Notes: generated by a model not told the origin, from the letters alone. Shown: positions 36,532-45,679, numbered from the stretch's first letter. The stretch: DNA of 64,000 bases from DATJGF01 sp035495315 (GCA_035495315.1 DATJGF010000129.1:15706-79705); one strand, 5' to 3'. Program-made: numbers and translations.

Positions 36532-37704
36532 ATGTCGCAGCAACTGGCTTACGTCATCATTACCCCTTACTCCCTGCATAAATCCCGCACAGGGGGCATC
36601 CTGAGCCGACTGATCACACGGACTGGACTGGAATTGGTTGGCGCGCGGATGTTCGCCCCTAGCCAGGAATTGGTCAGTAAATACGCCGAGAAAACCATTT
36701 CTGCCAACGACCCCCAAGATCGGCAGATTCAGCAACTCATTTATAACTACATTATCCAAAACTTCTCTCCCGATCCCAAATCCGCGCGGCGCCGGCGAGT
36801 GATGATGTTGCTGTTTCAAGGAGATGATGCAGTTCGCAAGACCCGGTCGGTCGTGGGCAACATCAGCGCCGACCGACGTGGCGGCGAAACCATACGCGAT
36901 ACGTACGGGGACTTAATCATCGACGAAAACGAACAGGTCCGCTATTTCGAACCCGCGGTATTGGCAGCTCCGACGCCGGAGGAAGCCGAATCGAAACTCA
37001 GGATCTGGGCTCATTATTCCGATTCCGATGGCGGTGTGCTCGAAAATGTAATCGCCTACCAGCCTAATGAGAAGGGCCAGCGCACTCTGGTCCTCATCAA
37101 ACCCGAGAATTTTCGATTCCCGACGGGCCGACCGGGTAACATGATCGATTTCTTCTCCCGCACGGGCCTGTTCATAGTTTCTGTAAAGCTTCATCGCATG
37201 TCGGTGGCTCAGGCGATTGAGTTCTACGGCCCGGTCCGTGAAGTGCTGCGCACCAAGCTTAAGGATGTCGTCGCAGCAAAAGCCAGGAACGCCATCGAAA
37301 AGGAATTGGGCTTAAAGATCGGTACTGAACAGGAGCAGCAACTCGGGACCATTCTCGGGCCATCGTTCGGGGATAATCAATTTGAGAATATCGTGAAGTT
37401 CATGTCCGGGGGTGCTCCCTCCGAGACTGCGCCAGCAGATCTCAACAAACCCGGCTCTGAAAAGTGCATCGCTTTGGTCTATGAAGGCGTCGAGGCCGTA
37501 CGCAAAATCCGCGACGTGCTTGGCCCTACCGACCCGTCCAAAGCGCCGCCTGGCTCGATCCGGCGAGAATTCGGCCAGACCATCATGGTCAACGCCGCCC
37601 ATGCCAGCGATTCCGAGGAAAATGCCCGGCGCGAGATGAAAATCATCGATGTCGGCGAGAACAACTTCCGGCAAATCGTCGAGGAGTTTTACGGAAAAGT
37701 TTAG
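36532..37704 (+). CDS. Tandem nucleoside-diphosphate-kinase-like protein
   Basis: A 390-residue protein made of two NDK-fold halves. The C-terminal half (about 185-390) has RTLVLIKPENF, GPTDPSKAPPGSIRREFG and NAAHASDSEEN; His357 falls at the position of the phosphohistidine (NxxHGSDS). The N-terminal half (AYVIITPYSLHKSRTGGILSRLITRTGLELVGARMF ... DAVRKTRSVVGNISADRRGGETIRDTYGDLI) keeps the fold landmarks but lacks the catalytic His, so it is probably a regulatory or structural copy. Ordinary NDK is about 140 residues; each half here is larger by insertions. It would pass gamma-phosphates between NTPs and NDPs. It overlaps the convergent NUDIX gene by 4 bp. Confidence 0.82.
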   Translation: MSQQLAYVIITPYSLHKSRTGGILSRLITRTGLELVGARMFAPSQELVSKYAEKTISANDPQDRQIQQLIYNYIIQNFSPDPKSARRRRVMMLLFQGDDAVRKTRSVVGNISADRRGGETIRDTYGDLIIDENEQVRYFEPAVLAAPTPEEAESKLRIWAHYSDSDGGVLENVIAYQPNEKGQRTLVLIKPENFRFPTGRPGNMIDFFSRTGLFIVSVKLHRMSVAQAIEFYGPVREVLRTKLKDVVAAKARNAIEKELGLKIGTEQEQQLGTILGPSFGDNQFENIVKFMSGGAPSETAPADLNKPGSEKCIALVYEGVEAVRKIRDVLGPTDPSKAPPGSIRREFGQTIMVNAAHASDSEENARREMKIIDVGENNFRQIVEEFYGKV

Positions 37705-38132
37705 CGGACTGCTCCAAATCCGGCCTGGTTTTCACGCCACAGTTCAGCAACCTGCTCCAACCGCCGCAGTAATTTGGCGTCCGCATCAGGGAAGCTATAA
37801 TTCCTGAGTTCCTCTTTGCTCACCCATGCGAACGCCGGACACCCCACAGCTCGCGGCTCGTTTTTTCGCCAGCGACACCGAAAGAATTTCAAATGAACCG
37901 TTTTCTCCGGGTATGTGTGGGTGATGCTCTCGATCAGGTCAAGCACCTCCACTTCGGTATCCAATTCCTCCCTCAATTCCCTCACCAGGCACTGTTCGAA
38001 ACTCTCCCCCGGTTCACGCTTCCCCCCGGGAAATTCCCACAGACCGCCCAGGTGCGCCTTTTCGTACCGCTGCGCAATCAGCAACTTGTCGTGCCTGAAC
38101 ACAAGCGCCGCAGCAACATCAATCACCTTCAT
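37701..38132 (-). CDS. NUDIX hydrolase, MutT-like
   Basis: A 143-residue pyrophosphohydrolase with an intact NUDIX box at 36-61 (GGKREPGESFEQCLV then RELREELDTEV). The N-terminal MKVIDVAAALVFRHDKLLIAQR and LGGLWEFPGG match the MutT type that cleans 8-oxo-dGTP or similar nucleotides. The ATG at 38132 is chosen because the longer frame (to 38384) would read through a dispersed repeat and non-conserved DNA. It overlaps the NDK gene by 4 bp tail to tail. Confidence 0.9.
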   Translation of the reverse strand: MKVIDVAAALVFRHDKLLIAQRYEKAHLGGLWEFPGGKREPGESFEQCLVRELREELDTEVEVLDLIESITHTYPEKTVHLKFFRCRWRKNEPRAVGCPAFAWVSKEELRNYSFPDADAKLLRRLEQVAELWRENQAGFGAVR

Positions 38133-38157
38133 CAGGCTATCTTGCGTGTTAACTTGT

Positions 38158-38204
38158 AGCGGCAGGCGTCTCGCCTGCCTTAGAGCCGGGCATCTTGCCC
38201 GGCG
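38158..38204 (+). repeat. Dispersed double-hairpin repeat, copy 2
   Basis: ggcaggcgtctcgcctgcc and gccgggcatcttgcccggc, joined by ttaga: the same layout and nearly the same sequence as 30275-30324. It stands 26 bp upstream of the NUDIX start, in the same orientation relative to the gene as copy 1. Confidence 0.8.
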
Positions 38205-38328
38205 GAACGAACCTGAACGGACCTGTAATGCTGATGTGTGGACCACTGATTCTGCTCCGTCACAAGCCGGTTGGCGGGATGCGTTGTCTGCCTCAGCCGG
38301 CGACCGTGTCGCTGGCCGGTCGTTAGAC

Positions 38329-39618
38329 CTACCGTCCGATGCTCTTGTAAATAAAACCCATTTTCTCCATTTCAGCAGGATCAAATAAATTCCGGCCGTC
38401 GAACAGGATTGGATGGGTTAAGCTTTTCCGCGCGCGATCGAGATCCAGCTTCTTGAACTCCTCCCACTCGGTTGCAATGACAAGCGCATCACAACCCTCA
38501 GCCACCTCATTCATTTCTTGGACGTAAGTCACCTCCTTAAGCAATGCTTTGGCCTTATCCATAGCCTTAGGGTCGTGCACACGAAGAATAGCGCCTTCCT
38601 TTTGTAGCCGCTGACATAACTCGATCGCGGGCGACATCCGCACGTCGTCCGTGTTCTGCTTGAATGCCAGCCCGAGAACGCCGATGCGCTTGTCCTTCAA
38701 AACCCACAAGGTATCGACGATCTTTTTGAGGAACCGGTTCATCTGCTCGCCGTTTATTTTCTGAACTTCCTTCAGCAGGCCAAAGTCATAGCCCACCTGC
38801 TCGGCAATCTTAATAAACGCGCTCAGATCTTTGGGGAAACAACTCCCTCCGAATCCCAATGAGGCGTTTAAAAAGCGGCGCCCAATGCGGTCATCCATGC
38901 CCATACCCGAGGCAACCTCCTGGACGTTAGCCCCAGTCGCTTCGCATAAGACGGAAATCGCGTTGATATACGAGATCTTCAGCGCTAGGAACGAATTGGA
39001 GGCGTGTTTAATGAGCTCGGCCGAATTGATATCCGTGACGATCACCGGCGCTTTGAAAGGCGCATAGATTTCCTTCATCGCGGCGACCGGCCGCTGCGAA
39101 CGCACACCGATCACAATTCGATCCGGTTTCATCAAATCGTCGACCGCAAATCCTTCGCGCAGGAACTCAGGATTGCTGACGACGTCGAACTCGACGCGGG
39201 ACTTACAATAGCGCTTGATGGTCTCGGCGACCTTGTCCCCCGTCTTCACCGGAACGGTGCTCTTATCGACTACAATCTTGTAGCCGTTCATCGCGCCGGC
39301 GATTTCGCGCGCGACCTTCTCGATGAAGCTCAAATCCACCGCGCCATCCGGCTGCGGCGGAGTCGGCACCGCGATGAAAATTACGTCTGCTTGCTCTACG
39401 CCCTCGTTGGTGCTGGTCGTGAAACGCAACCGCCTCGCTGCGGTATTGCGTTTGACCAATTCCTCCAACCCTGGTTCGTAGATAGGGATCCCGCCCTCTT
39501 GCAGTACCTTGACCTTGCCAGGGTCATTGTCCACACAGACGACGTTGTGCCCGATCTCGGCGAAGCAGGTCCCGGTAACCAAACCGACGTAACCCGTGCC
39601 GATAATCGTCAGTTTCAT
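38329..39618 (-). CDS. UDP-glucose 6-dehydrogenase
   Basis: A 429-residue UDP-glucose/GDP-mannose dehydrogenase that makes UDP-glucuronate with two NAD+. The Rossmann motif is GTGYVG (7-12), and the catalytic Cys260 lies in GFGGSCFPKDLSAF. The middle domain helix (ELIKHASNSFLALKISYINAISVLCEATGANV) and the C-terminal LGLAFKQNTDDVRMSPAIEL are typical. It supplies a precursor for acidic exopolysaccharide or lipid sugars. Its ATG overlaps the stop of the upstream TPR gene (39615-39618), so the two are translationally coupled. Confidence 0.93.
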   Translation of the reverse strand: MKLTIIGTGYVGLVTGTCFAEIGHNVVCVDNDPGKVKVLQEGGIPIYEPGLEELVKRNTAARRLRFTTSTNEGVEQADVIFIAVPTPPQPDGAVDLSFIEKVAREIAGAMNGYKIVVDKSTVPVKTGDKVAETIKRYCKSRVEFDVVSNPEFLREGFAVDDLMKPDRIVIGVRSQRPVAAMKEIYAPFKAPVIVTDINSAELIKHASNSFLALKISYINAISVLCEATGANVQEVASGMGMDDRIGRRFLNASLGFGGSCFPKDLSAFIKIAEQVGYDFGLLKEVQKINGEQMNRFLKKIVDTLWVLKDKRIGVLGLAFKQNTDDVRMSPAIELCQRLQKEGAILRVHDPKAMDKAKALLKEVTYVQEMNEVAEGCDALVIATEWEEFKKLDLDRARKSLTHPILFDGRNLFDPAEMEKMGFIYKSIGR

Positions 39619-40328
39619 TGCTTCTGCAGTAACTTCAGCGGCGAGTTTGTCGAGGGCGGCGGCGGCGCCGGAGCAAGTGCGGGGTATTTGGCGATGAGCT
39701 CTTCAAGCCGCATCCCGGCCTCATTACCCAACGAACTGAAAGGGCTTCCACGCTCAACATCCTGGAACAAATCCTTGGCCAACTCCGGCTTACCCTGCGC
39801 CTCGTAAAGTCTCGCGAGCGCAAATTTCGCTTGGGGAACGACGATATCTGAAGGGTGGCGATCAACCAGGTTTTTGTAGGCAGTGATTGCCGCCTCGGCC
39901 TTCCCTTGAGCATCCAGGCTGGCCGCAACGCCAAGCAACGCCTGGCCGGTGAACGGCGTGTCACGGTACTCCCGAGTGAATTTCTCGAACTGCGCCTGAG
40001 CCTCGTTGAATTTGCCGTCGGCAAATAGACTGGCCGCCGCTAGCAGCAAGGCCCTCGCTCCGGGGCTGGAATTTGGATAGTTGGCCGCCACTTTCAAGTA
40101 GGCGCCGGCCAGCTCCGAGCGCGGCGTGCCGCTCATCAGCCTCGCGGCCACATCCGATACCGCGTCTCCGGCCGCGACCCTCTTTTCCTGTTGGCGCCAA
40201 ACCACCACCCAAATAACCAGGCCCACCAGCGCCGCAATGAGGATGCCAATGAGCGTTGGCTTTCGATTGGTTTCAAACCAGGCCCAAAGCCGATGCGAGA
40301 TCGGCAATTGTGCTACTTCAGATTGCAT
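39615..40328 (-). CDS. Membrane-anchored TPR protein (YfgM-like)
   Basis: A 237-residue protein with one N-terminal membrane helix (LIGILIAALVGLVIWVVVW, about 25-45) and then tetratricopeptide-like helices: AYLKVAANYPNSSPGARALLLAA, KFNEAQAQFEKFTREYRDTPF, KAEAAITAYKNLVDRHPSDI and KPELAKDLFQDVERGSP. The tail is Pro-rich. This layout resembles YfgM and related periplasmic tetratricopeptide proteins that assist envelope protein assembly. It overlaps ugd by 4 bp and lies 45 bp downstream of atpC on the same strand. Confidence 0.78.
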   Translation of the reverse strand: MQSEVAQLPISHRLWAWFETNRKPTLIGILIAALVGLVIWVVVWRQQEKRVAAGDAVSDVAARLMSGTPRSELAGAYLKVAANYPNSSPGARALLLAAASLFADGKFNEAQAQFEKFTREYRDTPFTGQALLGVAASLDAQGKAEAAITAYKNLVDRHPSDIVVPQAKFALARLYEAQGKPELAKDLFQDVERGSPFSSLGNEAGMRLEELIAKYPALAPAPPPPSTNSPLKLLQKQ

Positions 40329-40373
40329 ATCAAAATGAGTAATGTCTGATTACCCGACGCAAAAGGCAAGATT

Positions 40374-40781
40374 CTATTTCCTGCGGCGCTTGACCTTCAA
40401 CTGCGCCAGCGAATGCGCCAACGCGGCGCTCACAATCGCGGTTTCCTCCTCATCGAGCTGTTCGGCTAATCGCGTCTCGGCCCGCCGTCGCGCCTCTTCG
40501 GCTTTGGCCTCGTCGATGTTTTCCGCTCGAATGGCCATGTCGGTCATGATGGCGACGCGTTCGGCCGTGATTTCAACGAAACCTTCACCCACCGCCAGAG
40601 AATAATCACGACCATCCTTGCGCGCGATCAGTTCCCCCGACACCACTTGCGTCAGCAAGGGCACGTGTTGAGGATAAATTCCCATTTCACCTTCGACCCC
40701 CGGCAACGTCACCATCTCCACGTCTTCAGAATAGACCTGGGCATCGGGAGTAACGATCTCCAGTTTTAATGTGCTCGCCAT
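40374..40781 (-). CDS. atpC: F1Fo ATP synthase epsilon subunit
   Basis: 135 residues; the N-terminal beta-sandwich (LKLEIVTPDAQVYSEDVEMVTLPGVEGEMGIYPQHVPLLTQV) and a short C-terminal helical hairpin (EAKAEEARRRAETRLAEQLDEEE). It is part of the central stalk and can restrain ATP hydrolysis. Last gene of the operon, 14 bp after atpD. Confidence 0.95.
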   Translation of the reverse strand: MASTLKLEIVTPDAQVYSEDVEMVTLPGVEGEMGIYPQHVPLLTQVVSGELIARKDGRDYSLAVGEGFVEITAERVAIMTDMAIRAENIDEAKAEEARRRAETRLAEQLDEEETAIVSAALAHSLAQLKVKRRRK

Positions 40782-40795
40782 CGTCTAGATTCGAC

Positions 40796-42199
40796 CTACC
40801 CTTGTTTAATTTCCTCAATCCCGCCGCGCATGTAGAAGTTGCCTTCGGGCACCTCATCGTGTTTGCCCTCGAGGATTTCCTTGAACCCACGCACCGTGTC
40901 GGCCACCGGCACCTGTTTGCCCGGCCGGCCAGTAAACACTTCGGCGACGCTGAAGGGCTGACTGAGAAATCTCTGGATTTTCCGCGCCCGAAACACAGTC
41001 AGTTTGTCGTCCGGTGAAAGTTCATCCATGCCCAGAATCGCAATGATGTCTTGCAAGTCCTTGTAACGTTGCAGGACGCGTTGCACGCCGCGCGCCACGT
41101 CATAGTGCTCCTTGCCAACGATTTCAGCCGCCAGCGCCCGCGAGGTCGACGCGAGCGGATCGACGGCAGGGTAGATGCCCAATTCGGCAATCGAACGCTC
41201 GAGCACGATCGTCGCATCAAGATGCGCAAACGTGGTCGCCGGCGCCGGGTCGGTCAGGTCGTCCGCCGGCACATAAACTGCCTGGAACGAAGTAATCGAG
41301 CCTTTTTTGGTAGAAGTGATCCGTTCCTGGAGATCGCCCATTTCGGCCGCCAACGTCGGTTGGTAACCCACCGCGCTCGGCGTGCGTCCCAGCAACGCCG
41401 ATACCTCCGAGCCCGCTTGTGAGAAGCGGAAAATGTTGTCGATGAACAATAAAACATCCTGGTTCTTTTCATCGCGGAAATATTCCGTAATAGCCAGACC
41501 GGACAACGCAACGCGGAGGCGCGCCCCGGGTGGCTCGTTCATCTGCCCGTACACCAGCGCTATTTTCGATTCGCCAAGGTTTTTTTGGTTAATTACACCA
41601 GCCTCCGACATTTCCACGTAGAGGTCGTTGCCTTCGCGTGTTCGTTCGCCTACCCCGGCAAACACCGACACGCCGCCGTGCAGCTTGGCAATGTTGTTGA
41701 TCAATTCCATGATCACAACGGTTTTGCCGACACCGGCCCCCCCGAACGCGCCCACCTTGCCACCTTTGAGAAACGGACAGATCAAATCAATCACCTTGAT
41801 GCCAGTCGTCAGCACTTGCGGCGAGGTGGATTGATCCGTCAGCGACGGGGCCGGACGATGAATCGGATAGCGCTTCTCGACAGTCACCGGGCCCCGCTCA
41901 TCGACGGGATTACCCGTCACGTCGAAAACCCGGCCCATCACCCCTGCCCCAACCGGCATCGAAATAGGTCCGCCGCTGTCGATAACTTCCAGCCCGCGTT
42001 TGAGACCTTCCGTGCTGGACATCGCGACGGTGCGGATCCAGTTGTCTCCCAAGTGCTGTTGCACTTCCAGCGTCAACTTGGTGGGGCTGCCTTGCACTTT
42101 GAAATCCACAGTTAGCGCATTGTAAATCGACGGCAACGGTTCAGGAAACTCGACATCCACTACCGGACCGATGACTTGGACAATTTTGCCTTTGTTCAT
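40796..42199 (-). CDS. atpD: F1Fo ATP synthase beta subunit
   Basis: 467 residues, the catalytic subunit of F1. The Walker A loop is GGAGVGKTVV, the catalytic Glu lies in AGVGERTREGNDLY, and LLFIDNIFRFSQAGSEVSALLGR is the Walker B and arm region. The DELSPDDKLTV sequence near the C-terminus is the DELSEED-type element that senses epsilon. Full length, in the standard position between atpG and atpC. Confidence 0.98.
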   Translation of the reverse strand: MNKGKIVQVIGPVVDVEFPEPLPSIYNALTVDFKVQGSPTKLTLEVQQHLGDNWIRTVAMSSTEGLKRGLEVIDSGGPISMPVGAGVMGRVFDVTGNPVDERGPVTVEKRYPIHRPAPSLTDQSTSPQVLTTGIKVIDLICPFLKGGKVGAFGGAGVGKTVVIMELINNIAKLHGGVSVFAGVGERTREGNDLYVEMSEAGVINQKNLGESKIALVYGQMNEPPGARLRVALSGLAITEYFRDEKNQDVLLFIDNIFRFSQAGSEVSALLGRTPSAVGYQPTLAAEMGDLQERITSTKKGSITSFQAVYVPADDLTDPAPATTFAHLDATIVLERSIAELGIYPAVDPLASTSRALAAEIVGKEHYDVARGVQRVLQRYKDLQDIIAILGMDELSPDDKLTVFRARKIQRFLSQPFSVAEVFTGRPGKQVPVADTVRGFKEILEGKHDEVPEGNFYMRGGIEEIKQG

Positions 42200-42226
42200 A
42201 TTAAATCTTGGTTGTTTTTGGCCCGC

Positions 42227-43102
42227 TCACCCGAGGGCCATTTGCGCCGTCGAAATCTCCAGCAATTCGTTGGTGATCATGGCCTGCCGCAGCTTGTTGT
42301 ATTCCAGGGTCAGGTCTTTGATGAGTTGGTTTGCGTTATCGGTGGCGTTCTTCATCGCCACCATCCGAGCGCTCTGTTCGCTCGCTTTGGATTCCAAAAG
42401 GATCTGGTAAACCTTGAAATTCAAATAGTGCGGCAGCAACGCCCCCAGGACCTGGCCGGACGAAGGTTCAAAAATGAACTCGGTCGACCCGCTCATCAAT
42501 TCCGCAGCCCCAGGAGACGGGACACCGGCAGCTACCCCTTTAATCTCGCCAATTGGCAGCAGCGGCAGCACCTCCGGTCGCTGCGTCAGCGTCGATACAA
42601 AGTTGGTAAAGAGCATATCGACTTGATCGACTTCTCCTTTCAAAAAAAGGTCACGAGCAAACCGGCAAATCGCCCGCGCTTCACTAAATAGCGGCGCATC
42701 TTTATACGTGAACTCCGCAGCCATTTGGCGCCGCGTACGAACCAGGAATTGTGCGCCTTTTCGTCCGGCGCTGATAAACACCGTGTTGTTCTTGTCGAAC
42801 TTGGCAGCCTCGCGCATCAAATTGCTGTTGAGGGCGCCACACAAGCCCTTATCCGTGCTCACCAGCACAATGCAGCGCTTCCGGACCTCGCGCCGTTCCA
42901 TTAAAGGATGACTAAAATCCCCCGCATGAAAAGTGACATTTCCGAGAACTTCGTTCATCAAAGCGGCGTAAGGTCGCCCGGCCAAGGCTGCCTGCTGCGC
43001 CTTGCGCATCTTCGAAGCCGCAACCATCTGCATCGCCTTGGTAATCTGGGCGGTATTTTTGACCGATCGAATTCTGCGGCGTATGTCGCGTGTGCTTGGC
43101 AT
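42227..43102 (-). CDS. atpG: F1Fo ATP synthase gamma subunit
   Basis: 291 residues; N-terminal helix MPSTRDIRRRIRSVKNTAQITKAMQMVAASKMRKAQ and C-terminal helix SARMVAMKNATDNANQLIKDLTLEYNKLRQAMITNELLEI form the rotating coiled coil, with the Rossmann-like middle (CIVLVSTDKGLCGALNSNLM). It transmits rotation between the c-ring and the catalytic head. 22 bp after atpA. Confidence 0.97.
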   Translation of the reverse strand: MPSTRDIRRRIRSVKNTAQITKAMQMVAASKMRKAQQAALAGRPYAALMNEVLGNVTFHAGDFSHPLMERREVRKRCIVLVSTDKGLCGALNSNLMREAAKFDKNNTVFISAGRKGAQFLVRTRRQMAAEFTYKDAPLFSEARAICRFARDLFLKGEVDQVDMLFTNFVSTLTQRPEVLPLLPIGEIKGVAAGVPSPGAAELMSGSTEFIFEPSSGQVLGALLPHYLNFKVYQILLESKASEQSARMVAMKNATDNANQLIKDLTLEYNKLRQAMITNELLEISTAQMALG

Positions 43103-43124
43103 GGCGAGAAAATCCGAATCCGCG

Positions 43125-44657
43125 CTACTTGTACGTCTGCTTGAATTCCGTTATTGCCGCTTTCAAATCGGCCGTTAACGCATCACTTAACGCCTTCTCT
43201 TTCGCAATGCGCGCCAGCAGTTCCGCTTTACGACTGGTGAAGTAATCGGTCAGCTTTGCCTGAAAATCCTTGATTCGATCGACCGGCACGTCGTCCATGA
43301 AGCCGTTCTGAGCCGTCCACAATACGGCGACCTGAGTCTCCAAAGCTATCGGGTTGTACTGCGGTTGCTTGAACACCTCGACGATTCGTTTGCCGCGCTC
43401 GATCTGGGCCTGGGTTTTCGCATCGAGGTCGGAGCCGAACTGAGCAAACGCAGCCAATTCGCGGAATTGCGCCAATTCCAGTTTAATCCGGCCGGCGACC
43501 TGTTTCATCGCCTTGACCTGTGCCGCCGACCCGACACGTGAAACAGAGATGCCCACCGAAATCGCCGGACGAATGCCCTGATAAAACAAATCCGTCTCCA
43601 GGAAGATTTGGCCGTCGGTAATCGAGATCACATTCGTCGGGATATAAGCCGAGACGTCTCCGGCTTGCGTTTCGATGATCGGTAGGGCCGTCAACGACCC
43701 GTTGCCATACTTCTCACTGACACGCGCGGCGCGTTCCAGCAGGCGGCTATGCAAATAAAACACATCGCCCGGGTAGGCTTCGCGTCCCGACGGTCGCTTC
43801 AGCACCAACGAGACCTGCCGATACGCAACGGCGTGCTTGGACAAATCATCGTAGATGATCAGCGCGTCCATCCCGTTATCCATGAACCACTCCCCCATCG
43901 CGCACCCGGCGAAGGGCGCTAGATACTGGTTCGTCGCAGAGTCCGACGCCGACGCCGAAACCACAATGGTATCCGCCATTGCGCCCGCCTCCTCTAGAAC
44001 CGAAACGACCCGCGCCACGTTTGATTGTTTCTGTCCGACCGCTACATAAATACAGTACAAAGGACGATACTCTTTATCCCCGGCATCGCGTGCCACGCGA
44101 TTCAAGCGCGCCTGGCTGATGATGGTGTCGACGCCAATCGTCGTCTTGCCCGTCGAGCGATCCCCGATGATCAATTCACGCTGGCCACGGCCAATGGGGA
44201 TCATCGCGTCGATCGCCATAATGCCGGTCTGCACCGGTTGGCTGACTGATTTGCGACGGATGATCCCGGGCGCGATCTTTTCAACCGGGTAAGCCGCTTG
44301 TGACGACACCGGCCCCTTACCGTCCAGCGGTTGACCCAGCGCATTGACAACGCGCCCCAGCAAACCCTTGCCCACAGGCACCTGCAGCAGCTTGCCGGTG
44401 GTGCGCACCTCGTCGCCTTCCTTGATGCCGGTGTAATCGCCCAGAATAATCGCCCCGACTTCGGTCTCCTCCAGGTTCAACGCCAGCCCCATTACCCCGT
44501 TGCCAAAATCGATCATTTCGTTGAGCATCGCATCGGTCAGGCCCTCAACCTTTGCCACGCCATCTCCGATTTCTCGGACCACTCCGACATTCTGTTTAGC
44601 CGCGCTCGTCTTTACTTGCGCAATTTGAGCTTCGATTTCCTGTAATAAATTACTCAT
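43125..44657 (-). CDS. atpA: F1Fo ATP synthase alpha subunit
   Basis: 510 residues, the non-catalytic nucleotide-binding subunit of F1. Walker A is GDRSTGKTTIG, with LIIYDDLSKHAVAYRQVSLVLKRPSGREAYPGDVFYLHSRLLERAA and the Arg-finger region SVSRVGSAAQVKAMKQVAG. The N-terminal helix (MSNLLQEIEAQIAQVKTS) that docks the delta subunit is present. Standard operon position after atpH. Confidence 0.98.
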   Translation of the reverse strand: MSNLLQEIEAQIAQVKTSAAKQNVGVVREIGDGVAKVEGLTDAMLNEMIDFGNGVMGLALNLEETEVGAIILGDYTGIKEGDEVRTTGKLLQVPVGKGLLGRVVNALGQPLDGKGPVSSQAAYPVEKIAPGIIRRKSVSQPVQTGIMAIDAMIPIGRGQRELIIGDRSTGKTTIGVDTIISQARLNRVARDAGDKEYRPLYCIYVAVGQKQSNVARVVSVLEEAGAMADTIVVSASASDSATNQYLAPFAGCAMGEWFMDNGMDALIIYDDLSKHAVAYRQVSLVLKRPSGREAYPGDVFYLHSRLLERAARVSEKYGNGSLTALPIIETQAGDVSAYIPTNVISITDGQIFLETDLFYQGIRPAISVGISVSRVGSAAQVKAMKQVAGRIKLELAQFRELAAFAQFGSDLDAKTQAQIERGKRIVEVFKQPQYNPIALETQVAVLWTAQNGFMDDVPVDRIKDFQAKLTDYFTSRKAELLARIAKEKALSDALTADLKAAITEFKQTYK

Positions 44658-44684
44658 GGTCTTCTCTATGGTTCTCTGGCCTGC

Positions 44685-45077
44685 TTAAAAGCTCTGTTCC
44701 AGGGCCGCGAGTCGCCCCTGGATGCTGCCATCATAAACATCGCTCCCCACCTTCACCCGTATTCCGCCGATCAACCCTGGGTTCTCCACAAAAGAAATCC
44801 TCAATCCCGGGCCGTATACGCGAGTCAGCGTATTCTGAACCTCGCCTCGCAAGTCCCCCGCCAAAGGCATCGCGCTTTCCACCCGCGCCGTGCGCCGTTC
44901 AATTTCCAGTTTAGACAACCGTAGCAAATGCGACGCTATCGCAAGGTAGGCTCGCGGCTTGGTCTGCAATACCCGCGCGACAACTTGCCGCACCCGCTCT
45001 TCATCCAGGACACCGTTCACAAAACAGACGCGGAAAAGCTTCTTTGCTGCTCGTCGCGCTAATTTGGAAATCTTCAT
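44685..45077 (-). CDS. atpH: F1Fo ATP synthase delta subunit, short form
   Basis: 130 residues, clearly shorter than the usual 175-180. The C-terminal part with the conserved NPGLIGGIRVKVGSDVYDGSIQGRLAALEQSF is intact. The N-terminal helical domain that binds alpha is reduced to about 75 residues (MKISKLARRAAKKLFRVCF...), so some of its six helices are missing or very short. There is no frameshift in sight and no alternative upstream start, so this looks like a natural short form in this lineage. It lies between atpF (15 bp) and atpA (27 bp). Confidence 0.88.
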   Translation of the reverse strand: MKISKLARRAAKKLFRVCFVNGVLDEERVRQVVARVLQTKPRAYLAIASHLLRLSKLEIERRTARVESAMPLAGDLRGEVQNTLTRVYGPGLRISFVENPGLIGGIRVKVGSDVYDGSIQGRLAALEQSF

Positions 45078-45092
45078 CGCGTGGAAAATGTA

Positions 45093-45602
45093 CTACGACG
45101 ACACCTGGCGCACGGTCTCCTCGGCGAGCCGCCGTTGGTCTTCGGGAGTCAAGACTTTGCCGGTGACCGTCGCTGTGGTTTGGACTACCAGCCGTCCGAT
45201 TTCCCGTTTCAATTCGGCCAGCATCCGCGCATGGTCGGCTGCAGCTGCTTCACGCGCCTTGCGCATGATATCTTCAGCGGCGGCGATCGCCTTTTGGGTC
45301 TCCTGCTCCTGCACCCGCGCAGCCGCCGCGCGCGCCTCCTCAATCAGCCTGGTGGCCTGGGCGTTTGCCTGGGTAATAACTTCCTGCCGCTGCGCCTCGG
45401 TGCGCGCCAGTTCCTGCTTGATCTTTTCCGCATTGGCCAGGCCTTCTGCAATCCGTTGCCGTCGCTCTTCCAGCATCGCCAGCACGCGCTTATACGCAAA
45501 AAAATACAGCAGCGCGCAAACGATGCAAAAGCTGACAATCTGTGCGCCAAGGTGCGGCCAGTCGACTCCGAATGTCCTCGCGATATCTCGAATTTGGTCC
45601 AT
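45093..45602 (-). CDS. atpF: F1Fo ATP synthase b subunit
   Basis: 169 residues: one N-terminal membrane helix (AQIVSFCIVCALLYFFAYKRVLAML) and then a long charged right-handed helix (EERRQRIAEGLANAEKIKQELARTEAQRQEVITQANAQATRLIEEA...), the stator stalk. The ATG at 45602 (MDQIRDIARTFGVDWPHLGAQI) is preferred; the open frame continues to 45650 but with non-typical sequence. Confidence 0.95.
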   Translation of the reverse strand: MDQIRDIARTFGVDWPHLGAQIVSFCIVCALLYFFAYKRVLAMLEERRQRIAEGLANAEKIKQELARTEAQRQEVITQANAQATRLIEEARAAAARVQEQETQKAIAAAEDIMRKAREAAAADHARMLAELKREIGRLVVQTTATVTGKVLTPEDQRRLAEETVRQVSS

Positions 45603-45679
45603 AACAAAAATCACAGCGAGCGCCGGATGCGAAGCCGTCTTGCTACGCACCCGGTTTAACTCGCGTCAGTAGGCGCTCT

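Noticed and set aside
37701..38384. Long form of the NUDIX gene with 84 extra N-terminal residues
   Set aside because: The extension translates a dispersed double-hairpin repeat and shows no conserved sequence; the MutT fold begins at the Met encoded at 38132.
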